Positions 7,953 through 16,602 of a stretch of DNA of 60,070 bases are shown piece by piece. The stretch comes from Thermodesulfobacteriota bacterium (GTDB lineage Bacteria > Desulfobacterota > WTBG01 > CAIYCZ01 > CAIRTM01): positions 1-60,070 of the forward strand of contig JANQGV010000207.1 of NCBI GenBank assembly GCA_028282925.1. Direction: 5' to 3'. The notes below the pieces were generated by a model, which did not search any database, was not told the origin of the DNA, and was given only the letters and a program-made list of their open reading frames with translations. Positions within the stretch are counted from its first letter, which is position 1. The number at the start of each line of letters is the position of its first letter. Made by a program: the position numbers and the translations under genes.

Positions 7953-9668
7953 TTAGCTGCCATCGGCAAGGTTGGGATATTCCCGAATATCGTTTTTGAG
8001 GTTTCTGAGGACAATTTGAAGCTTTTTCGAAGCCTTATCATGCAGGGCTTTGATAAAGGACAGGCTTTCCTGTTTCAGTTCGGCTGAGACGGACAGGGAA
8101 TTTTGGGTGCCTAAAGAGGCCAGTTCCGGGGCCAGTTTGTCCAAAAGCGTTGAAAAGCGGCGGGTGCATTCCGGGTTTGCGCTGAGAATGCGTGTCAGTT
8201 CGTCGGCATGCCGATAATAGGCTTTAATATAGTTCTTCCCTGTTGTGCTTTTGTCCAGCACCACATCCCTGAATGAGCGCAGGGCAGCCAGGGTTTTCCG
8301 GTCCTGTAGTGCCGCTTCTGCAGGGCAGGTGCTGTTGTCGCTTTGTGGTAGCAAGGCAATGTTTTTATAGGTAATATCACCGGGTTGAATGTCAAAAAAG
8401 AACAATGCAGGCCAGTATCCTGTGAGTGTTGCCAGGGCTGCGAAGCCGCCTTCCGGCGCCACAAGATGAAATATGCCGTTGGTGCTGACCGCGCTGGAAC
8501 CGCTGTTTGAAACAACCAGTACATTTGAAAGCCCCTTGCCGGTATGGAAGTCTCTCACATATCCTTCAAGAAACCCCATGACCCCATAGGATGTGTCTTC
8601 CGTTTGCTGCCTGAAATAACTGCCGCCTATGCCGCCGATTGCTGAAGGCCCCCTGCCGGATACGTCCACAGTAAGGGCCGGCAGACCGACGCTGTGCGCA
8701 GCCCCATCCCTGGCGGGTAAAAATATCCACAGGGTGCCGGTATTGACACGGGACACGAGCACGGAACCGTCCCCGGCTACTGCCAGCGGAAACTGCATAT
8801 AACAGTCTGAGGCGGCCTCGGGTATTGATTCACGGATATCTACTTGATCGTTGATTTTTCCGAAGGCATCAAAAAAGAAGAGGTGGGTGGCCTGGTCCGT
8901 ACCCGTTTTGTTTCCCAATGCGACAAATCCTCCACCGGGATGCCCGGCAAGGGTGAATAAGAGAATGTTCTGCGACGTCAGGTCAACCTTATGGTTCAGC
9001 GTAAGATCGTTATTATAGAAATAGAGGTACGGTGTAAAACCGGCCCCGTTTCCCTCTTCATACCAGCAGAACGAAGATGCACCCATTTCCGGAATCAGCA
9101 CTAAGCGTCCGTCGGTAAGTCCGGCAACATCACCCATGCCGGTATATGCATACGGCCATCCGTCCGGGTCGTCCCAGACGTTTTTGGACGACAGCAATTG
9201 CCCCCCTGAAGTATACAAACTGATTTCCCCGGAATGAAGGCCTGTTGTTATAGAGCGACCGTTGCTCAATCCGGAGAAAAAGGGGCCGTACCCCTGGTCC
9301 GGAACGGCGGAGCGGACAATCCCGTCGGGGTCTATATGGCAGACCAACCATTGGCCGGAATAAAAATTATCACGATACAGCTTTACCAGCCAGCCCCCGT
9401 CACCGGCTTCCCGAACAAACATGGGGGTTCCCAAATCACTCAGATCAACCGTTTCTATTATGTTGCCGATGTAGATGTATACGCTCTGGGAGGTCCGATC
9501 GGACACGGCAAAAATGCGGTCGTCGGGATTGTCAAACGGGGTGCTGTTGTCCGCTGCAAGGCCCAGGGCAAATGAATACAGGGGTGATGAAAACACACCT
9601 GGGAATACTGCAAGAATGACAATAATGAGAAGAGGCTGTATTCGTTTCATAACAATCTGTTGTTCCAT
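7953..9668 (-). CDS. secreted protein, propeller-like N-part, CFI-box-like C-terminus
   Basis: A 571-residue exported protein with signal peptide (residues 1-36; ATG at 9650 is an alternative start). Residues about 45-350 are rich in short beta segments ending in aromatic or glycine residues and look like a beta-propeller, but I cannot name a family. At about 368-440 there is a carboxypeptidase-regulatory-like beta-sandwich (GYVRDFHTGKGLSNVLV, with TGYWPALFF). Residues 448-515 begin with a Cys and read LRSFRDVVLDKSTTGK, then YIKAYYRHADELTRILSANP, the layout of the CFI-box C-terminal domain of secreted proteins. The protein ends in a helical tail. The same C-terminal module occurs in the small secreted protein at 30917-31300. 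It lies 40 bp after the outer-membrane protein gene, so the two may be cotranscribed. Confidence 0.65.
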   Translation of the reverse strand: MEQQIVMKRIQPLLIIVILAVFPGVFSSPLYSFALGLAADNSTPFDNPDDRIFAVSDRTSQSVYIYIGNIIETVDLSDLGTPMFVREAGDGGWLVKLYRDNFYSGQWLVCHIDPDGIVRSAVPDQGYGPFFSGLSNGRSITTGLHSGEISLYTSGGQLLSSKNVWDDPDGWPYAYTGMGDVAGLTDGRLVLIPEMGASSFCWYEEGNGAGFTPYLYFYNNDLTLNHKVDLTSQNILLFTLAGHPGGGFVALGNKTGTDQATHLFFFDAFGKINDQVDIRESIPEAASDCYMQFPLAVAGDGSVLVSRVNTGTLWIFLPARDGAAHSVGLPALTVDVSGRGPSAIGGIGGSYFRQQTEDTSYGVMGFLEGYVRDFHTGKGLSNVLVVSNSGSSAVSTNGIFHLVAPEGGFAALATLTGYWPALFFFDIQPGDITYKNIALLPQSDNSTCPAEAALQDRKTLAALRSFRDVVLDKSTTGKNYIKAYYRHADELTRILSANPECTRRFSTLLDKLAPELASLGTQNSLSVSAELKQESLSFIKALHDKASKKLQIVLRNLKNDIREYPNLADGS

Positions 9669-9708
9669 AGATGTGCATATATGCTTAAAACGCTGTTACG
9701 GGAGCGGC

Positions 9709-11079
9709 CTAAAAATGATATATAACCGACATGAGCAGGGTGTGCTGGGTAACATCGGCCCGGGCATGTGGAATATCGGTTACGTCCCCTTCAACGTTAT
9801 CACCATAACGGAATTGATAGGCAATATCAAAAATTATTTTATCTATAGCAATCCCGGTACCCAGCGAAAAACCCCAGTAGTCTTCAGGGTTTTTCTCGGA
9901 AGGTTCGGGATCATAAAATATACCGCACCGAAGCGGAATAACAGCTCTTGGGAATATAAAAAGGTATTCGGCGCCAAGACGCACCTGGTGCGTGGCTTTC
10001 ACACGGCTTTGGTGTGATGGTTTGCCGCTGATGGGACTCATGCGGTTGCCCCGGCCGTCCTCAAGGATATAGTGTGACCATTCTGTTCTATATACATCAC
10101 ATGAAACGGTCAACCTGTCGGAGAGGCGCAGTGCCACGCCAAGGCCGTAGGAGAGGGGCATGTCGATATCAACGGACTCACGGATCTTAAGATGATTCCG
10201 GGTTGTTATGCCAAGCGACTGCCGTATGGTGGTTTGCACCAGGCGTTTGTGATGTGCAGTAGCGGTGAAGGGGGTTTTGACTACGCCGCCTATTGCTATG
10301 TATCGGTTAATGTTCCATAACAAGCCGATATGCATATTGAATCCGTTAAAGTCGGAGTAACGGTCGTGATCCCTGGTGGTAAAAGAGGTGGGGAAGAGGT
10401 TTGAGCTGCGTATGGTGCCTTTAACCGTCGAGTTTGTTTCCCAGCCGTTCAGGCCGAACAGCTTTGTTGTCCAGAAATTACAGGTGATGCCGAAGGAAAG
10501 ATTCGGTGTGATCTGGATTGCAAAAGCGGGAGAGATGGTCCGCAAAGCCCCCTTTTGTCTATAATCGACTGCCTGTGAAAAGCTGGTGGATGTTCCGGTA
10601 AAAGGATTGCCGGAGCTGCCCATGAAATCGAACTCCATGTCCCGGTCAAACTCGTACAGCCGTTGATAATTGAGGGAAACAATCATATTGCGGCGAAACA
10701 GTGTAAACGGATAGGCCAGGCTCATATAGTTTATGTCCCAGTCGGAAACCTCCTGTGTGCCTTTTGTTTCAGGATGAAACGCTGCGCTGAAAGTTTCGCG
10801 GAGCTTGAAATATGATACGGCAAAGGAAAACTCGGGCGTGCGCAACTGGGTCAGGCCCGCCGGGTTCCAGGACGCCGCGGTCGCATCGTCGGCAACGGCT
10901 ATGAAAGCGCCGCCCATGCCGGTGGCCCGGGCGCCTGAGCCCACGGGGTTCGGTGATGATGAGATGTTGACCTGCTGCGGCATTTGCTGGGCCCGGGCTG
11001 GGTGCTGCACCAGCAGCACAGCGGCGAGCACAAGCGCCGTCAAAGATAGGTATTTATATGTAATGCAGTTTAGTTTCAT
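9709..11079 (-). CDS. outer-membrane beta-barrel protein, FadL/PorV-like
   Basis: A 456-residue protein with a signal peptide ending around ARAQQ, then GSGARATGMGGAFIAVADD and ATAASWNPAGL. That is the hallmark N-terminal segment of FadL/OmpP1/TodX-type and PorV-like barrels. The rest alternates amphipathic strands with aromatic girdle residues and ends in SVIYHF, a C-terminal aromatic suited to BAM recognition. FadL relatives import hydrophobic molecules and PorV relatives serve secretion or attachment; which applies here is unknown. A TTG at 11112 gives a longer form, but ATG at 11079 starts directly at the signal peptide. The gene upstream in the same direction is separated by a 418-bp gap filled mostly by a dispersed repeat. 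Confidence 0.82.
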   Translation of the reverse strand: MKLNCITYKYLSLTALVLAAVLLVQHPARAQQMPQQVNISSSPNPVGSGARATGMGGAFIAVADDATAASWNPAGLTQLRTPEFSFAVSYFKLRETFSAAFHPETKGTQEVSDWDINYMSLAYPFTLFRRNMIVSLNYQRLYEFDRDMEFDFMGSSGNPFTGTSTSFSQAVDYRQKGALRTISPAFAIQITPNLSFGITCNFWTTKLFGLNGWETNSTVKGTIRSSNLFPTSFTTRDHDRYSDFNGFNMHIGLLWNINRYIAIGGVVKTPFTATAHHKRLVQTTIRQSLGITTRNHLKIRESVDIDMPLSYGLGVALRLSDRLTVSCDVYRTEWSHYILEDGRGNRMSPISGKPSHQSRVKATHQVRLGAEYLFIFPRAVIPLRCGIFYDPEPSEKNPEDYWGFSLGTGIAIDKIIFDIAYQFRYGDNVEGDVTDIPHARADVTQHTLLMSVIYHF

Positions 11080-11199
11080 TGTCAGAAATGTAATTATTTT
11101 TGTTGCCAACACTTTTGGAACATACGATATTCATTGTAACGAGACATGTGACTGCCCCACAAATTACAGTAATTAGGGAAGAACGGGTTGTTCTAGCTT

Positions 11200-11405
11200 G
11201 TTATATTTACTTTTCTTTGCTTGCTCCAAAGAAAAGTAACAAAAGAAAAGGCACCCTGCAACTTGTCCCGCCTTAGGCGGGATACCCTCGTTTCACAATT
11301 TCATCCGGCGGGTCAACAAACTCGTCCCGGCAAGCCGGGCCTCAAACATGTCGACCCTTGTTTCCGGCTGAAATCGTTCCACTCGGCAGCGCTGCAATGG
11401 GATAA
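11200..11405. repeat. dispersed structured repeat, copy A
   Basis: Copy A of a three-copy repeat (others at 23457-23785 and 59838-60070). It lacks the 5' part seen in B and C. It has a 13-bp perfect stem (11207-11219 with 11227-11239) around a 7-base loop. A second stem, TCCCGCC-TTA-GGCGGGA, is at 11266-11282, and a third, CCCGGC-AA-GCCGGG, at 11326-11339. GGGTC/GACCC (11310-11314 with 11353-11357) encloses the third. The core CCTGCAACTTGTCCCGCC is nearly invariant between copies. No convincing coding frame. The remainder of the 11113-11530 gap shows nothing I recognise. Confidence 0.8.
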
Positions 11406-11530
11406 CAAAACAGTTTCTCTAATCCCCTACATCCTGTTGTTCGCAATGTGTTTCTGGTATACAACCTTTTACCATTTTTATTCATCACGGATAGATGCTT
11501 TTACTATTTCTTGACTACATAGCATAGGCA

Positions 11531-13660
11531 TTATTTTGTAATCACCTTATCGCCTGCCGCGATCTGTTGCGGGGTGAATGTTTTTACGATGGTGCCTTTT
11601 GAGAATCTTTCACGTACTTCCGTTGTGGAAATAAGCCCCAGGATTTTTGTGTCCATCCCGAGGGGAGCCACACTGTCCGCTGTAACAGGTGCCGTTTCCT
11701 GGAATGACAACAGGCGCATGCCCCGGAAAATCGAGTCCGCACGTCCAAGATTAAAAAGTACTCCAGGGGCGGCCGCATCTATGATGCTTCCCTCACAGAG
11801 GGGAAACTGTTCTTTGAATTTCAGTGCCAGGCCGGTGAGCACCTCGCGAAGCGCAACGTTCGTGTCTCCTTCAAAGTAGGCGTCCTTCTCTGCCAGGATG
11901 AGCGATGTTTCCGTGTCAACTATCCGGGATACTATTTCCATCGTATTGTTTTTGAGTATAAACACATCACCCAGCAAAATGGTTTCAGAAGTCATGAGAC
12001 GGCCAAGACGTATTGCGGTTTTTCGGTCGAAAACCGATTCCTGCGACATCTGTTGTTCTGTAAGCAGCTTGTCAAGGTGCCGGCGCTCAAGTACGTTAAA
12101 ACGTTTCTGGTTGACGAAGGCATGGGACAGGGTCGCTTGAATATAGTCGGCAATCGGCTCGCCGGAGCCGTGCTTCTGGAAGGGATAGATCGTCAAAGAG
12201 AGCCGTGATCCGATTTGCCGGGCCCTGGGTATTTTCCTGATAACGGTTATTGTTTTTGAGATTCTCTGGCCGGAAACATCAACCATGTCTATCGTAATGG
12301 TGTTTTCCCCTTCCGTAAGCCCTACAAGCTTGCTGAACGCAATCAAGCGTTTGCCTGTTTTGAACAATTCCTGTAGAAACGACTCGAAAAAGCGGTCATG
12401 CGGTGCATCCAGCAGGGAAATGCCGTTGACCTGTATGTCCCGGATACCCTGGGACGAGGAAACAGTTCCTTCGAGAAAGAGGGTGTCGCTGTAGACGGTA
12501 TGTCCGTTTTTCAGGTTTTTTAAATCTATATTCGGCTTTGCCGGGGCTGCATGATCCTGCGCCGAGCCTGGACGGGCGGCAGTGTAGCGGGGCAGGGTCA
12601 TGGGGGGGAGGGCGTTGGGCGATTCAGGGGTGCCGGCAAAGGCCAGGCACACGGGGATTCCCCGTGTGCCGGAGTTGCCGTGCTCAGACACTGCCAGTAT
12701 GCCGGAAGTGGTGTTTCCGGCCGCATCTGAAACTGCATAGCTGATTTCAGAGCCGTTGCCGACCGTCTCTTGCGGCAGTTGTTCGTTTATTTTCAGAAAC
12801 GGTTTTCCGGGATGATGTGCCTCATGCGTTCGGTTGAAGGAAATAGATGCTATACCGGAGGTATCGTATGCAGCACCGCGGACCGTCACCGTGCCGCCGG
12901 CGTTGCGGCGGCCTTCCAGAAAGATGAGAGGTCCCTGTCTGTCAACGGTTACATTCAGTATGACCGGTGATGATGTGCGGCCCAGGAGGTCAACGGCATG
13001 CATGGAAATTCTGTTATGGCCTTCGGTAAGGGATACCTCGTGGGATACAGACACTTCCTTCTGTGTGTATTCAAGTGGTACCGACACCTCGTTGAAGGAG
13101 ACGCCCGATACAAAATAGTCATCCCTGGCCCGGACCTTGATTCTTATGGAAAGATCCCTGATTATCTGCGATTCAAGAGGGGTTACAATAGACAGGTCAG
13201 GTGCTTTCCTGTCGAGGTTGGTTTCTTCTAGCCACTTCCCGCGGGCTTTGTTCAGATAGAATGCGGCCCGGGCGGTTTTATATGACCGAATGGATGTTTC
13301 AAGGCACTCAATAGCCTCCGGGTATTTGCCGGTATTATAGAAGGCGATGCCGAGTTCCCGGTTCGGGAAATAGTCGATAAAGTGCATGCCGTAGGTTCGT
13401 GCCCGGCGCTGGTCTTTGCCGCGCCGGCGGCGGGCTTCTTTGAAATCGGCTATCGCTTCATCCCAGTATTCTCCTGCGGCATAGGACATGCCCCGGGCAT
13501 AGTAATCGTTCCATTTCTCCTTGAACAACCCGTCAACCGTTCCGTAGAGCTTATCGTCTTTTTTGTAGACGACCCCTTCCCGCACGGTGCAGGCCGGTAT
13601 GCACAGGGCAATGCATATGAACATAACTGCTACGTGAATATACCACTGCCGTGCAAGCAT
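11531..13660 (-). CDS. CsgG-like lipoprotein with TPR and Ig-like domains
   Basis: A 709-residue lipoprotein with lipobox IPAC (Cys24). About 50-150 holds two TPR-like helical pairs (YYARGMSYAAGEYWDEAIAD; then NTGKYPEAIECLETSI). From about 155 to 480 there are several Ig-like beta-sandwich repeats, recognisable from DRQGPLIFLEG, ISKTITVIRK and the 'LTEGENTITIDMVD' type turns. Residues about 490-615 form a CsgG/FlgO-like domain (FNVLERRHLDKLLTEQQ; LLGDVFILKNNTMEIVSRIV). The last 90 residues match a FlgT-C-like beta domain ending in GDKVITK. The last two modules are paralogous to the end of the CHAT protein encoded 24 bp upstream. Likely periplasmic or outer-membrane-anchored; the last gene of the sigma-factor operon. 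Whether it forms a CsgG-like pore is unknown. Confidence 0.8.
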   Translation of the reverse strand: MLARQWYIHVAVMFICIALCIPACTVREGVVYKKDDKLYGTVDGLFKEKWNDYYARGMSYAAGEYWDEAIADFKEARRRRGKDQRRARTYGMHFIDYFPNRELGIAFYNTGKYPEAIECLETSIRSYKTARAAFYLNKARGKWLEETNLDRKAPDLSIVTPLESQIIRDLSIRIKVRARDDYFVSGVSFNEVSVPLEYTQKEVSVSHEVSLTEGHNRISMHAVDLLGRTSSPVILNVTVDRQGPLIFLEGRRNAGGTVTVRGAAYDTSGIASISFNRTHEAHHPGKPFLKINEQLPQETVGNGSEISYAVSDAAGNTTSGILAVSEHGNSGTRGIPVCLAFAGTPESPNALPPMTLPRYTAARPGSAQDHAAPAKPNIDLKNLKNGHTVYSDTLFLEGTVSSSQGIRDIQVNGISLLDAPHDRFFESFLQELFKTGKRLIAFSKLVGLTEGENTITIDMVDVSGQRISKTITVIRKIPRARQIGSRLSLTIYPFQKHGSGEPIADYIQATLSHAFVNQKRFNVLERRHLDKLLTEQQMSQESVFDRKTAIRLGRLMTSETILLGDVFILKNNTMEIVSRIVDTETSLILAEKDAYFEGDTNVALREVLTGLALKFKEQFPLCEGSIIDAAAPGVLFNLGRADSIFRGMRLLSFQETAPVTADSVAPLGMDTKILGLISTTEVRERFSKGTIVKTFTPQQIAAGDKVITK

Positions 13661-13684
13661 AACGTGCCTGTCGAGTTGAATGTT

Positions 13685-15769
13685 TCAGTTTTTTTTGTTG
13701 ATGACCCGCAGGCCCTTTGTAAAACCCGCCCCCGTGTTTTGAACGGCAGCAACCGATGTGTGTTGTTCCTCCTGCACGATTTTCAGGGTTCCGACCCCCC
13801 GGCTCGCAGGGCTTTGGGTTTCTATATCATCAAGCACGGTAAACAGCATGCCCCGTGTAACGCCTGCTGCCGTGCCGATGTTGAGTGTCACGTCTTTTCC
13901 ATCGATGCCGGTAATGATTCCTTTGAGCGGATGCAGCGTTTCCAGTTGTTCCGCCACATCGTGGGCACAGGATTCGATAACAGCCCTCACCTCATCGTCG
14001 CCGACGTCCCTGTTCACCGAGATAATAATGTGCGAGGTGGCCGTTTCGATCACCCGGACCGCAATCGAGGTGTTCTTCTTGAGTTTGATTATTTCGCCGG
14101 TGCAGATAAAGCGTACCCCGAGCAGCTTTCCCAGCATGGAGAGAGCCATGTTCCGGTCGGCAATATCCGATGTGCTGATGTGCAGTTCTTCCATAATATC
14201 ACTGATCCGCTCCCGCTCTAGAAGGGTGAGGCGGCCTGTCTTGTGCAGCGCGTGTGAAAAAACCGCGGAGAGCAGTTGCTCGTGTTCCCGTTTTTCCCTG
14301 GAAATACCAATAATACTGAATCCCAGAAAAGAGAGCGTGCGGGGACTGGAGGTCCAGGTGTCCTGCGGTGTGACACGCGGGAGGACTTTTTTCTGCTGCT
14401 CATATTTTTTTGAAAGTTTTTTAAGAATGTCTGCGATATCCTTTTTCGTGGTGCCGTCAACAGTTGCAGGTACGGGCGCTTTTGCAGCGTGCTGTAACGA
14501 AGGGCTCTGCAGCTTGTCTTTGATAATGAAAAAACCGAACAGGAGGGCGGCCAGCACGACAATATAGGTAAATACGGTCAGGCCGAATGTTTTACGGTCG
14601 GGCGGAAGAGATCTGACGGCGCCGGCGGACAGGGGAGCCGATCCGTCGTACACCTCATGCGGCGAACCGGGGGCATGGGTTGCCTTTGCCGTATCAGCTT
14701 CAAAATACCTGAAATCAGGGTCTCCGTAGAGAACATAGCTGGCCCATAAAACAGCATCCTCGCCATAGGATGCGATGAGGGTTTCGCGTGCTTTTTGCAG
14801 GGCAGTGCCGATTGATTTTCCGGCAATGAGATTGTGGTAAAAAGCGTTTGAAAAGGTGTAGCTCGACTCATCCAATACATCCCAAAAGGTGCCGATATAA
14901 TGCTGCACCCCGGACAGGAGAAAGGCGTGGGCCATGCCGAACATCTTCCGGTTGTACATGCCGTCGTCTATCCATTCCTCCGTCCGCCCGGTTTGGCAGG
15001 CGTTTGAAAAAACCAGGGCAGGCATGGGCAGGTTATGCGAAAGGTCCAGGATGTCCCGGGGGGTGAATTTTCCCTGTTCCAGCAGCCAGCCGCTTTCCGA
15101 CGGGTTTTCGGGGAGGTGGTCCGCATGACCGGCATAATGGATGATGTCATAGTCCCGAACGCACTCTTTTATAGTATGTAGATCAACCTTGCGATTGAAG
15201 AGGTCGGCGTGCACAAGCGAGGAGCTCTGGTCGAGTTCTTTGCGCAGGCAGTCACCTTCTCGATAGGCATTTTTAAGGTTCCGGCAGGGGTCGCACAGAA
15301 TCAATACCTTCAGGGGGAAGAACAGGGAGCGCATGCGTTTTTTGGGCACTTTGTAGCGGGAGCGGATAATTCTGCCCATGCTGAATTTTCTGCAGAGAAA
15401 AGTATTGCCGTCATGTAAGAGCTCCCAGGGGACATGCACCAGGCTGTCGTCAATGGTGATGACAAGGCTTTCGCAGGGTGTTTCAATCAGCTCTTTTTGT
15501 ATGTCATGGGGCAACAGCTCTTCGAAGAGGCTGAATCCAGTGGTTTTCAGTTGCGCGTTGACCTCCCCGGCAAGGGAGCCGCGCAGGTTGGCATTGTTGA
15601 GCAGCCTGGAAACCTCCCGGCACTTCGCGTCTACCCGGGCAACATCAAAAGCCTTCTCCTCAAAATGGCGAACGGTTGCCCGGGCCGCATCCGCGCGGGA
15701 ATGGGCGTGTATCTTCAGGCGGTTTTTTTGCCGTGTTATTTCAAGCTCGAATGTTTGGTGTAGTGCCAT
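13685..15769 (-). CDS. CHAT-domain protease fused by a TM helix to a CsgG-like domain
   Basis: A 694-residue protein. Residues about 80-355 are a CHAT domain (caspase-like clan CD peptidase), with the catalytic His in HYAGHADH (His215) and Cys in VFSNACQTG (Cys258), both intact. The usual conserved surroundings VPWELLHD, GTFWDVLD and VLYGDPDF are present. A linker leads to one membrane helix (about 396-416), so CHAT should be cytoplasmic. Residues about 490-615 outside the membrane form a CsgG/FlgO-like domain (LTLLERERISDIMEELH) and 615-694 a FlgT-C-like beta domain. It follows the anti-sigma stop by five bases. The architecture suggests a receptor coupling an envelope event to cytoplasmic proteolysis; that is inference. 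Candidate substrates include the anti-sigma factor. Confidence 0.85.
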   Translation of the reverse strand: MALHQTFELEITRQKNRLKIHAHSRADAARATVRHFEEKAFDVARVDAKCREVSRLLNNANLRGSLAGEVNAQLKTTGFSLFEELLPHDIQKELIETPCESLVITIDDSLVHVPWELLHDGNTFLCRKFSMGRIIRSRYKVPKKRMRSLFFPLKVLILCDPCRNLKNAYREGDCLRKELDQSSSLVHADLFNRKVDLHTIKECVRDYDIIHYAGHADHLPENPSESGWLLEQGKFTPRDILDLSHNLPMPALVFSNACQTGRTEEWIDDGMYNRKMFGMAHAFLLSGVQHYIGTFWDVLDESSYTFSNAFYHNLIAGKSIGTALQKARETLIASYGEDAVLWASYVLYGDPDFRYFEADTAKATHAPGSPHEVYDGSAPLSAGAVRSLPPDRKTFGLTVFTYIVVLAALLFGFFIIKDKLQSPSLQHAAKAPVPATVDGTTKKDIADILKKLSKKYEQQKKVLPRVTPQDTWTSSPRTLSFLGFSIIGISREKREHEQLLSAVFSHALHKTGRLTLLERERISDIMEELHISTSDIADRNMALSMLGKLLGVRFICTGEIIKLKKNTSIAVRVIETATSHIIISVNRDVGDDEVRAVIESCAHDVAEQLETLHPLKGIITGIDGKDVTLNIGTAAGVTRGMLFTVLDDIETQSPASRGVGTLKIVQEEQHTSVAAVQNTGAGFTKGLRVINKKN

Positions 15770-15774
15770 TTTTT

Positions 15775-16602
15775 TTACATCATCCGGGTTGATACGGTAA
15801 TGCGTTTGATTTCCCGGCCGTCACGGGAAAGTATAAGCTCATAGGCGCCATGTGGAATGGTTTTGAAAACCGCTTTGCCTTTTGTCACAAATAAAGAGAC
15901 TGTTTCTTCCTCGGCATGGTACAGTGATACGCGGGCATTTTCAAGAGGCGTTTTGTCCGGCGCAACAGTCATAAATACCATGATCTCAACCCCCGTATCC
16001 GCCAGGGGTTCAATTTCAATGCGCGTGTCTATTTCACCGCTATCGTCATGTATGACGCGTATGTTTTCACGTACTCCTCCGAGGCGGTTCCTGACAAAAA
16101 TCGGTTGCGGGGCAATGGGAATCAGCGGAGCAAAAAAATGTTTCACCCGTGTCCAGCACTCTTCCATGAATCCGGCAACGCTTTTTCCGGGAGACTTGCT
16201 GAGCGTGTAGTGGCGGGCGACAATATCAAGAAACCGGGGTGCTTCAGGTGCCGGGGCGGTTAGGGCTCCGGGATCCGGACACTCTTTTCCTAAAATAGTC
16301 AGTTTTTTCTGCAGTTTCCTGCAATCGATACATGCTTCCAGGTGCAGGTCCGCGGCCTGAGCCGCTACGCTTGAAAGGGAATCGTTTCGACAGACATAGT
16401 CGACAAGCAGTTCTGCCGGAACACACTGGTAGTAGTGCTGCATGGTATGGTGCATTGCGCGCAATTCCTGCATGTCGCCGGCGCAGGTCCGGCAGGTGCT
16501 CAGATGACCGGCGAACAGTTTGTGTTCATCCGGGTCGAGGCAGTCATCCAGGAAGAGCAAAAGTCTGTCGTTTATATCCGGCCGGGTGCATTGTGGGTTC
16601 AC
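15775..16602 (-). CDS. anti-sigma factor with two zf-HC2 zinc fingers, no membrane helix
   Basis: A 275-residue protein with two zf-HC2-type zinc-binding motifs: Cys21-His33-Cys37-Cys40 (HLSTCRTC) and Cys71-His87-Cys91-Cys94 (HLEACIDC). This is the anti-sigma (ZAS) signature, duplicated. No transmembrane segment is obvious, unlike most zf-HC2 anti-sigma factors. The C-terminal 100 residues are beta-rich (TPLENARVSLYHAEE; PHGAYELIL), like a carboxypeptidase-regulatory or CNA-B fold. The start is GTG at 16602, which overlaps the sigma factor's TGA (GTGA) and has AAGGAG seven bases upstream. An ATG at 16653 would need a 55-bp overlap and has no such site. Translationally coupled to the sigma factor. 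Confidence 0.85.
   Translation of the reverse strand: MNPQCTRPDINDRLLLFLDDCLDPDEHKLFAGHLSTCRTCAGDMQELRAMHHTMQHYYQCVPAELLVDYVCRNDSLSSVAAQAADLHLEACIDCRKLQKKLTILGKECPDPGALTAPAPEAPRFLDIVARHYTLSKSPGKSVAGFMEECWTRVKHFFAPLIPIAPQPIFVRNRLGGVRENIRVIHDDSGEIDTRIEIEPLADTGVEIMVFMTVAPDKTPLENARVSLYHAEEETVSLFVTKGKAVFKTIPHGAYELILSRDGREIKRITVSTRMM

Noticed and set aside
13382-14221. Antisense frames over the CHAT and lipoprotein genes
   Set aside because: Sense strand frames have domains and operon spacing; these frames have no family match that I recognise.
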